Positions 55,320-64,000 of a stretch of DNA of 64,000 nt are shown piece by piece. Source of the stretch: Tricholoma matsutake (Eukaryota; Basidiomycota; Agaricomycetes; Agaricales; Tricholomataceae); contig AP026546.1 in assembly GCA_026075535.2 (NCBI GenBank), forward strand, positions 1,922,001 through 1,986,000. Reading direction: 5' to 3'. The notes beneath the pieces are model-generated. The model was not told where the DNA came from and searched no databases. It saw nothing but the letters and a program-made list of their open reading frames with translations. Made by a program: the position numbers and the translations under genes. The first letter of the stretch is position 1. The number at the start of each line of letters is the position of its first letter.

Positions 55320-56631
55320 GAATCCAGGCCCTTTCAGGCACCGGATCTAGTTCCTCAAGAATGCTTAGATCGACTACTCGATCTGAGGCCGCATTGTAGG
55401 ACCCATCTAGGGCAGCCCAAAGAGAATCCAGGTCGTTGCAAGGTTCTCCCCGATAGGAGATGGCCTCATACGACGGGAGGTTGCGTTGACGAGTCCAAGA
55501 CATAAGGTCCCAGGGTCACCTGTTCATCGTAGCCACTTCTTGGATACGGTCGTCGAAGAAATCACGCTTTGCATGTCGCATGACTTTCCTATAGAGCTTC
55601 CAATCCTCCCCATCGCGGGAGGCCCTGTAAGCGTCTAGAGCACCACTGCACTCGTCTGTCCACCAGCCTTTGGACGACTTGCCGAGGCGAGATTCCTTGG
55701 CGTGGTTTTCCCATGCCTTGTTTAAAATCATTGATATCGCTGAGACAACATCATCAATTTCTGCCGATGTATCTCCGTGCCAATTTAGCCACGGAGTTAA
55801 AGCAGAGGAGACGGCATCCCGATAGGATGCTTCCTCCTCGGATCCTTTTTTGATGGACCACTTGGTGACCAGAACCAAAGATCCTGGGCCAGGTAGCACT
55901 AATGTCAGAGGGGCGTGGTCAGACGTTCCCCTGGCTTCAGGTACAATCTCACAGTACAGTACGAATCTGAGATCCGTAGGTACGAACATCAGGTCGATCA
56001 CCATGGGGTGAAGGCCCTGTTGTGGGGGGAAGTGGGTAGGGCCCTCCACTACTGGTAGGGCTCTGGTCAGGCCTAGTGCCGTAGCCGTTTCCACTAACTG
56101 GTCAGCGTGAATAGAGTGTTCAGGCCCCTGGGGGTCCCAGGAGGCGTGCCTCACGTTAAAATTGCCACACATGAAGTGTAGGCGAGGAATCAGCATGACG
56201 TTCTCAAACAAGAGCATGATGGCTGAGTGTTGGCTGTCCGAGTACACGTTAGCGAGTAGCATGACGTCCTCCCCTATTCCCAATGAGAACAGAAGGATAT
56301 CACGATTATCGATCAGATCTCGTCTGAGACCCAGTCTTAGATTAGCGATGCTGTTCGCAAAGTATACAGCAACACGTGGGGGGGAGTCGATGCCCGAGGG
56401 GCGCACTAATGTTCCCCAGTTTGGGCTCATAGGTGCGCCTATAACTTCTTCCCCTTCCCTGTTGTGGGCAGAAGGGGCGTATCTTATTAATCGCCACGGA
56501 GGCTCTTGGATAAACAGCAAATCATAATCGTCTATAAGGTCTGCCAGTAGAGAGTCCATGTATCCCCAGTTACGGTTAACATTCTGACTAAATACGCATA
56601 GCTGCGGTGTAGATCTAAGTCTATCCCTCAT

Positions 56632-58543
56632 TTACGTTTGGCCACTGCGTCCTGCGGGATGGTAAGCAGGAGGGGAGCGAGAGTTGCGTCTCACACTCAC
56701 CTCGTCATCGCGAGCTTTGATCCAATCACGGTCAAAGCGATGTCGCCAGAAATTGCATCGACGATCGTCGGATGCGTGATTTTTTCGGCAGTTTACACAT
56801 CTAGCCGGGTGAGGACAGGCTGCCCCCTCTGGGGTAGCTGGGACGGGAGGGTTAGCCTTAGTGTTTCCCTTACAACACCCAGCAAGGGCACGATGGTGCT
56901 CCTTGCGGTGTGGGCCTGCACAGATGGGACACTTGGTCTGTGGAGCTCTGCATGCTGGGGTGGGGTGGCCCCACTTCCAGCAGCGTTGGCATAGGGGCAA
57001 GCCTGGGTTCACCCTGGCAGCCCTAACATACGCGACGTAGCGCCCAAATTGAACGCCCCGACCGATAAGAGCCTTAGCTCGTGCACCACTGACTGAGTCA
57101 GCGATGTTAAGATATACGGTGCACGTATCCGACATCTTCGAATCGTGTACTACTCGGGGGGGGACTTGAAGCACTGTGAGGTCCAAAATTCCGGACTTTC
57201 CCAAGTGTGCGATGATGACATCAGGCATTAGAGCCTTGTCGTTAGCGATATACGGCACATCGACCAGCTTGAGGTACGATGTGGATGTGGGTAGCGCTGC
57301 GTCCACCTGCAACGCGAAGGGGAACGCCTTTGTGGGCAGCCTCCTTAAAGCAATGAAGGTCCTCCTCAGAGGCCACAACGTCAGTAGCTACTGATAAGTT
57401 ACCAGCATGCATTGATGCGGACTGAGCCACTAGCTTAGAGTGGTGCAGTCTGAGGGTGGCTCGGACGTGGTCCAAGAAGTCAGCAGGGTTCGTCTCCGCC
57501 CCAAGGGGGGGACGAACGTGGACCAGGACGTGTCATCTTGACGGTCCGTGGACAGTAGGGGAGGGCTTCGTAGCCTTCGGTTTGGAGGGACCAACGTGCT
57601 GCTGTATGTCAGCCAGCTTGTCGGTTGGAAGTTCAGGGAAGGCCTTGGCTAGTCGCACAAGGCCATCCATGGATGTGTTAGGTGCTCGCCCCCCAGGGAA
57701 GCGAGCGACCTGAGCAAAGGTCCCCCTGCCCGAAGGCCTGGTGGACCAGTTCACGGGGGGAGGTGGTCCTCGACCCCATGATGAAGAAACGCCCCCTGCT
57801 GGGGGTTTTGGAAGAGGTCGAGCCCCTTTTGGGCCTCGAGTCCTCGCTGATTTGTGAGGGGGGGGGCGTTGCCCATCCCATCCCTCCAGATAGTCCACAT
57901 TGGGGTTATCGGTGACAGTGCCTGACCTGGGTCGTTTGCTGCCCCCTGCGATTCTGTCTATTGCTCCCCGGAGCAGAGAGCTCCCCGAGTCGCGATCTAT
58001 ACCAGCCTCGGCAGCTGCTACCAGCACCGAGCCCAGTCATTCAGCTATGAGCTGCCGATCTTCAGCAGTCGGTCGTCGAGGTCCCATCCTGTTAAGAATA
58101 ATGCGGAACCCTTCAGCGTACTCTCCCAGGTCTTTGGCGAAGGTCTGGGGCCCACTCCAGTCATCGCTAGCCATCTCCGTGTCCTGAATGATGTGGGGAG
58201 AGAGATTATCGGCCACTTTGTCAGCCCACGAGGTAGGTGTAGAGGGGGTAGCCGGAGGTGCAGGAGACGCAGTCGCATCCCTGGAAGATAACGCTGGCAC
58301 GCTAAAACGCTGTGCTCGTGGAGTGACGATGCCCGCCCCATAGGGGGAGGGGGTTGGAGATCCTCTTTGGGTCCTGTGAGGGCCCACTGAGGGTGCATTC
58401 TGAGTGGACCTGCGGCTCGAGGAGAGCCGCAGGGAGTCAATTGGATCGTCGCCAGGAGTTCTGGGCGTACTGGATCTGGAAGGTCCCCCTTCGTCCATCG
58501 CTTCGCCCGATCTCCCCCCTCTTCTCGAGTGAAATTCTGACAT
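56632..58543 (-). pseudogene. L-E ORF1, CCHC protein, three lesions
   Basis: Starts MSEFHSRRGG at 58543. Lesions: TGA at about 58028 (LIAE then stop), TGA at 57533-57535 (CGA in other copies) and an extra T in TTT at 57329-57331, giving a frameshift. The run of 9 G at 57858-57866 is the in-frame length. The knuckle region CQRCWKWGHPTPAC is intact. TAA abuts the ORF2 ATG. Confidence 0.86.
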
Positions 58544-58670
58544 GCACTGGTAAGACGCTGGTTATACCGGATCGCTGAGATCGTAGACGGATTGAGCTAC
58601 AAAGTTTGAAAACGGTGTTGATGAAAATTTTTTGTGGCTGTGCACGTCGCGGTAAGAAGACAAGAAGCGA

Positions 58671-59460
58671 TAGCCATTTGGGCATTGAGAGTGAGTTAGC
58701 ACAGGTAAATGACGATAACAGTCAAAGTACGTAGCGTAAGGTTGATAACAGATGGCCCCTTATCTCAGTTCCAGGTCCACCCGATACAGCCTCCAAACGC
58801 TCCGAGGGGGCGAACAGGCCGCGCATCCTGTTGCCTGGTGGGAGAAGATTGAACCCGGGTCATAACACCCCAGAGGAGTGAGCACCGGAGGTGAGGAGTC
58901 GGTGGTGAAATGCAGCCACCAGAGCATCGACCTAGATATCAGGGGGCACCGTCACCCGGCCCCTTTTAGCGACGGTGTATTCCAACAGGTAGTCAGTGTA
59001 GCTTGTCCCTAGTAGTAGTGACTCACATAGCATGGAGGTTGGAAGCCCCAGAGACGACCAGCAGTCCAGTAATGATGTCCCTCCCCCTGAGCCAGACCTC
59101 CCCCAACTAAACGAGTGCGTCGACTTGGGCGAGCGTTGAAGCAGGCATCCCACACCCACTCTAAGCCCCCATAGGGACCTAGACTACTCTTTCATAGACA
59201 CCACTCACCTAGCCAGGATCCTCGAAGCACAGGGGAACGAGACGAATAGCAGCCATTGTCAAAAACAATGACTGGGGCATCCCCGGGGATCGGATGGACG
59301 GATCTCTTAGCAAATCAGGGCAGGCCTAGAGACGCTGAGAGCGTTCGTGATGGTGAAATCCGATCGAAAATCGGACGTAAATTGAAGTGTCGACGTCGCT
59401 GGCAACGTTGAGCAGAGGTGTTTACCACTGTTTATAGTGGTTGTAACAAGTCAAGGAGCG
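58671..59460 (-). mobile_element. N13, 5' leader of a short-form N element
   Basis: Minus strand: the common 5' end at about 59458, the leader, and the ORF start ATGCCCAAATGGCT (short subfamily) at 58685, where it meets L-E. The right flank is Gypsy-2 integrase. Its 3' part is not in the window in this context, because N10 on the other side of L-E belongs to subfamily B. Confidence 0.85.
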
Positions 59461-59740
59461 ATGCATATGGGCCAACTTGTTTCTCTGTAAGTTTCTTCGA
59501 AGGTCGTGGAATATTCAGGTCCTTGGTACTTAGCCATACCAAGTCACCAACTTTGTACTCTGGAGCGCATGCTCAAGTACGATCCGGGTGTCGCATCATG
59601 TCATCACGTGCTTTCTTCAATGCTGCCTCTGCTTCCTCTTGTACCCTTTGCATCTTAGATACAAAAGCTTCTACTGACTGTACTTTGACTTCCCTTCTGG
59701 GTTCTACTCCCATGCGAGGATGATATCCATAATTTGCAAT

Positions 59741-61974
59741 GCTCCTTGACTTGTTACAACCACTATAAACAGTGGTAAACACCCCTGCTCGACATTGGTA
59801 GCAATGTCGAGACTGTAATTTCCGTCTGAACTTCGATCGGATTTTGCCATCACGAACGCTCTCGGCACCTCCAGGCCTGGCCTGATTTGCTAAGAGATCC
59901 GTCCATCCGATCTCCAGGGATGTCTCGGGCACTGTTTTTGACAGTGTCTGCTACTCATCTCGTTCTCCTGGGCTTCGAGGATCCTGGTTAGGTGAGTGTT
60001 GGCAATGAAAGAGTAGTCTGGGCCCCTATGGGGGCTTAGAGTGGGTGTGGGATGCCTACTTCAATGCTCGCCCAAGTCGTCGCATTTGTTTAGCTGGGGG
60101 AGGTCTGGCTCAGGAGGAGGGACATATTCACTGGATTGTGGGTCGTCTGGGAGGCTTCCTACCTCCATGCTGCGTGAGTTTCTACATCTAGAGACCTGCT
60201 ACACTGACTACCCATTGGAATACACCATCGTTAAAAGGGGCCAGGCGATGGTGCCCCCTGGTGGCTAGGTCGACGCTCTGGTGGCCGCTACTCACCACCG
60301 ACTCTTTACCTCCGGCACTCACACCCTTGAGGTGTTTGGAACCAGGTTCAATCATCCCTCCCAATCTGCAGCAGGATTTGCAGCCTGCCTGCCCCCTCGG
60401 AGCATCTGGAGGCTGTGTCAGGTGGACCTGGAATTGCGATAAGGGACTGTCTGCTATCGTTATCACGCTACGTATCTTGACTTCTACCGTCATCTACTTG
60501 TGCTAAATCATCCTCAATACCTTCTACAAACTGTGGAGTGCGAACTCGACACCAGGCAACACATGGCGACCCCCTCTTATACACAAACGCCGACGTCGCA
60601 GACTTTGACAACAACTACCTCCCAGAGTTTGGGCACGTCTCCTTGAGCGGATGGGACTCTGATGTGGCTAACCAGTTCCACAATCTTTGGGTGGAGGATG
60701 ACTCCTCTGACCTGCCAGACGACGATGACGGCTCTGCCACCGGCGGAGACGTCGCATTCATTCCGGGTCTCACCGAGCTAGCCTCGCAGGAGACGATAAA
60801 TCGCTTCTTGGCGTCACAAGTGATAGCCGATGAGGTGCATGATCTGGCTCTTGAGCTTGGGCTCGAGGCCAACAACAATCAAGAGCTTGGCATCGCTGAG
60901 CTCCTCTATCCAGAGGGGCAGCAGGAGCAATCTGCGCCGCCCCTCCCCACATCACCGGGTTCATCCGCCATCCCAGAGTTGGTGGAGGATGAGCCTCCAT
61001 TGTCGAGAGATGAGTGGAAATAACATCCGCCTCTCATGGCTTTCTACACTTACTGGAGGCTATGACGATCTTCGTTGGTACTGTCCGAGTATCCGCTGTT
61101 CCACTCATAGAGAGGAACACATGGCGCCAGATGGCCTGGGAACTATTCACAACCACCTGGCAATTGTCTGAGCCAATGTCGGCAGAACTAGCAGCTGCCG
61201 GATTGCCTCTTGATCTCACATCACCGGCAGCCTTCAGGGCTTCCTACGTGGCTAGGCAGGCAGCTCATGCAGAGCTCCATCATGGGGAACCCTTGTCCTC
61301 ATCACGACGCCGCCATCCTTGAGGTCCTCGAGCACAGCAGCGCCGCTACTGAAAGGGGGGTGTCACCCCTCCACATCTATGCCCACCAATTGGTTGGTGG
61401 CCGATATTGGGATAGTGGCAGTTCATCGCTTCCCTCTATCTTCTCCCCGCTGTGGGGGGGACGTTGTTACCAAGTGTACGCCCTTGTCGGCATCTACTCA
61501 AAGGGGGCCTTGGCCCCCTATCCACGGTAGTTCCGGTGAATAACCAGCTACCACATCTCTGTCACTCGTGCGGGAGCGCGGTGATGGTCCACTTCATTCA
61601 TCTGGGGTGGTCAATCCTCGCTGGCCAGGAACATGCAGACGGTTATTCCTCCCGCAAGGGGGGATTTACAGTGAATTAACACGGCCGCGCCTGATCTGAC
61701 TTCAGTTGGATATGTGGCTGGGGGACTGTTCTGCACTGGCGGACGAGTTAATGGCTAGCTTTGGGAGGGGGGGCTCCCCCTCCAGATTATTGCCTTTCCT
61801 GGCTGAGAGGCCAACGTCTGTGGCACTGCCCACCTAAAGTGGCTAAAATGAGGACCTGGGTAGGATATGGGTGAGGGGAAGCGTAGTTACAGTAGTACCC
61901 AAGTTTGTATCCTGCTCCGCGGACTGCGATCGAGCCCCGCGTTATAAATTTTTGACCCAAAAAAAAAAAAAAAA
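59741..61974 (+). mobile_element. N14, subfamily B N element in Gypsy-2
   Basis: The common 5' end is at 59741 and poly(A) at 61959-61975 after TATAAATTTTTGACCC, the N terminus closest to L. The TSD is ATCCATAATTYRCAA with two differences, so it is older than most. Hairpin 1 (59788-59811) has the compensatory A-U pair. The ORF is degraded. Confidence 0.9.
60517..61322 (+). pseudogene. N14 protein gene, subfamily B, degraded
   Basis: The start ATG is changed to ATA (60517-60519, before PSTNCGVRTRHQ). A small deletion after SRDEWK near 61018 shifts the frame. TGA at 61320-61322 replaces CGA in RHPRGPR. Otherwise it resembles N5 and N12. Confidence 0.85.
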
Positions 61975-62322
61975 ATCCATAATTCACAAAAAAGGGTGAC
62001 ATACGAGTAGCCAAATGGAATTTGTTATTGTGGGAAAATTTGTCAATTGCCAACCATTCGGGCCAGTCGGTTTGTCGGTAGTTGACAAACATACGTAGGT
62101 ACTGCTCCAACTCCTGATTCATTCTCTCTGTCTGCCCATCAGTCTGCAGGTGATATGCCGTAGATAATTTAGTTTGAATTCCCAATATGTTGTTTAGTTC
62201 TCGCATAAATGCAGAAGCAAATTGTGGTCCGCGATTGGAGATAACGGTATTGGGTAACCCATGTAACCGCCATACCTGATTTAGATAGAGGCGTGCCAAG
62301 CCCAATGATGAGGTTTCTCATG

Positions 62323-64000
62323 CTCCTTGACTTGTTACAACCACCATAAACAGTGGTAAACACTCCTGCTCAATGTTGGTAGCAACGTCGAGACTCCAAT
62401 TTTTTTCCGATTTTCGATCGGATTTCACCATCACGAACGCTCTCAGCGTCTCCAGGCCTGCCCTGATTTGCTAAGAGATCCGTCTATCCGATCCCCGGGG
62501 ATGCCCCAGTCATTGTTTTTGACAATGGCTGCTATTCGTCTCATTCCCCTGTGCTTCGAGGATCCTGGCTAGGTGAGTGGTGTCTATGAAAGAGTAGTCT
62601 AGGTCCCTATGGGGGCTTAGAGTGGGTGTGGGATGCCTGCTTCAATGCTCGCCCAAGTCAACGCACTCGTTTAGTTGGGGGAGGTCTGGCTCAGGGGGAG
62701 GGACATTGTTACTGGACTGCTGGTCGTCTCTGGGGCTTCCAACCTCCATGCTATGTGAGTCACTACTACTAGGGACAAGCTACACTGACTACCTGTTGGA
62801 ATACACCGTCGCTAAAAGGGGCCAGGTGACAGTGCCCCCTGATAGCTAGGTCGATGCTCTGGTGGCCACATTTCACCACCGACTCCTCACCTCCGGTGCC
62901 CACTCCTCTGGGGTGTTATGACCCGGGTTCAATCTTCTCCCACCAGGCAACAGGATGCATGGCCTGTTCGCCCCCTCGGAGCATTTGGAGGCTGTATCGG
63001 GTGGACCTGGAACTGAGACAAGGGGCCATCTGTTATCGATCTTATGCTACATACTTTGACTGTTATCGTCATTTACCTGTGCTAACTCACTCTCAATGCC
63101 CAAATGGCTGAACAGAGACCAAACCACATGCTGGGGCCTTCACAACCCCACCTTGATTATGGGTGACATCATTGGTGATGATGCCCAAGACTACGACACC
63201 CAGTTCTCACAGAATGAACTGGAGGTAGCAGCTGCCCTAGGCAGTTGGAGATCTGTGGGCTGGGGAGGACCTCCCCGACCCTGATGACTACGAGGACTCT
63301 CTTGCTAGGCAGGAGGCCCTCGCTTACCCTGCATATTTTGATCACTAGCATCGTATACCAGTACTAACTTGCTCCTGATGCCCAAGCGGACAACCAGAGA
63401 CAATCGTTCCAACGATCCTACGCCTCCGGCAGCTGTCCCAGCTTCCTGTGTGGCGATGCCAACAGCTCTAGCAGAGCTTCAATCTGGGGAACCCTTGTTC
63501 CCAGTACAGTGCCGTCATCATCACAGATGGCTGTGCCATTACTTGTGTGGGGCATTCCACTCCACACCCATCACCGCCAGTCCGCTGGCTGCTGTCGGGT
63601 TGGTGACAAATGTTGCTGCCCTTTATGTTCTCCCCGCTGCGGGGGGGAAACTGCTATTGAGTGCATGTGCTTGCAGCGCATTTGCTCAAGGGGGGCCTTG
63701 GCCCCCTGCCTACGACAGTTCCGGTGAATAACCAGGTGAACAACCAGCCGCCACATTACTGTCACGCATATTACATGGTGATGGTCCACCTCATTCGTCT
63801 GGGGTGGTCAATCCTCATTGGCTGGGAGTATGCAGACGGTTATTCCTCCCGCAAGGGGGGATTTACAGTGAATTAACATGGCTGTGCCTGATCTGACTTC
63901 GGTTGGATATGTGGCTGGGGGACCGCTTTGCACCAGCTGACGATCTAATGGCTAGCTTCGGGAGGGGGGCTCCCCCTCCGGATTATTGCCTTTCCTGGCT
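62323..64000 (+). mobile_element. N15, short-form N element, runs off the window
   Basis: The common 5' end is at 62322-62323 in Gypsy-2 integrase (next to AGGTTTCTCAT). It has the same internal rearrangement as N1 and N7: ORF remnant from 63096 (MPKWLNRDQ, 62 codons) and a duplicated start at about 63378 joined to the C-terminal coding end. The sequence stops in the 3' region at CCTTTCCTGGCT; tail and TSD are outside the window. Confidence 0.9.

Larger units (their letters stand above)
44052..56631 (-). pseudogene. L-E ORF2, interrupted by N12 and L-F, several lesions
   Basis: Minus strand from 56631: MRDRLRSTPQLCVF, endonuclease (CGNFNVRHASWD with Asn for the usual Asp; SDH kept) to NR, then TGA at 55516-55518 replacing CGA. 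It continues to PVPERAW, where N12 enters, then RT (53070-51331) with AFDIAQFFPSLN and SYVDDGT. A deletion of about 23 bp near 51540 (after the GDE of VPGDEFDP) shifts the frame. L-F enters at ACALV; RNase H resumes at 44873 and ends at the normal stop 44052. Not functional. Confidence 0.86.
43511..58670 (-). mobile_element. L-E, LINE copy split by L-F and N12
   Basis: Poly(T) 43511-43527 then TGGGTCAAACG. L-E sequence is 43528-44873, 51331-53070 and 55320-58670. The 5' end (complement of CGCTTCTTGTC) is at about 58669. All domains are represented. Its left flank is N10 (subfamily B) and its right flank N13 (short subfamily in Gypsy-2), with no TSD, so L-E may be a recombinant of two L copies. 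Confidence 0.87.
59461..62322 (-). mobile_element. Gypsy-2, integrase fragment of a Ty3-type element
   Basis: Minus-strand pieces 62322-61975 and 59740-59461 are split by N14. The first carries the integrase core: WRLHGLPNTVISNRGPQF, LGIQTKLSTAYHLQTDGQTE and RMNQELEQYLR, with the catalytic Glu kept but the second catalytic Asp changed to Asn (ISNRG for the usual ISDRG). It ends MSPFFVNYG. The second continues YGYHPRMGVEPRREVKVQSV and QEEAEAALKKARDDM, the usual C-terminal part, and then meets N13. Its orientation is opposite to Gypsy-1, so it is a separate copy. Dead as seen. Confidence 0.85.

Noticed and set aside
9502..64000. Regularly recurring blocks resembling an array or segmental duplication
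   Set aside because: Each block has its own TSD and tail and occurs in both orientations, so these are separate retrotransposition events and not tandem or CRISPR-like arrays.

Overview
This 64 kb window is almost entirely retroelement sequence, layered by nested insertion. Gypsy (Ty3) gag, protease, reverse transcriptase (RT) and integrase fragments, LINE-type open reading frames (ORFs) with a three-knuckle ORF1, and one small-intron gene fragment suggest a filamentous fungus, most likely a mushroom-forming basidiomycete. That assignment is inferred from protein style, not from a species marker. I see no rRNA, tRNA, CRISPR array or bacterial-type operon.

Layout. 1-1538 is the only stretch that may be ordinary genomic DNA: a cluster of small palindromes (236-489) and the minus-strand 3' end of a spliced gene rich in Asn and Asp (665-1538), cut by an LTR (1539-1938). 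A plus-strand Gypsy element (Gypsy-1: gag 2424-2987, 9442-9501; protease/RT 11362-12488) has been split by insertions. Another Gypsy fragment on the minus strand (integrase, 59461-62322) closes the window. Everything between belongs to two poly(A)-tailed families.

Family L is an autonomous LINE of about 6.45 kb: ORF1 (636 codons, CCHC knuckles) is followed with no spacer (TAAATG) by ORF2 (endonuclease, RT, RNase H, 1289 aa). Six copies are seen: L-A (2988-9441, minus, ORF2 intact), L-B (12489-41885, plus, split six ways), L-C (27316-34480, minus), L-D (35191-40642, minus), L-E (43511-58670, minus) and L-F (44874-51330, plus, 5'-truncated).

Family N is a set of 15 copies (N1-N15) of a 1.86-2.25 kb element with no RT. 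Long forms encode one protein of 269-280 aa with an acidic N-terminal half, a conserved helical core and an Arg/Pro/Gly-rich basic tail. N shares its 3' terminus (39 of 42 bases plus poly(A)), a second 3'-UTR block, a 17-base 5' terminus (14 of 17) and insertion-site preference with L, so N is probably mobilised by the L ORF2 protein. N leaders carry hairpins whose stems show compensatory changes between copies. Three subfamilies are visible: A (protein starting MPKRRTRDQ), B (MPSANRRA) and a short form with a rearranged, mostly deleted ORF.

Target-site duplications (TSDs) give the insertion order. The deepest chain is Gypsy-1, then L-B, then N10, then L-E, then L-F, then N11. Another is L-B, then N6, then L-C, then N7, N8 and N9. 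Two junctions (near 35190 and within L-E) are best explained by deletions between L copies. Decay is dominated by CGA-to-TGA nonsense changes, as expected from deamination of methylated CpG.
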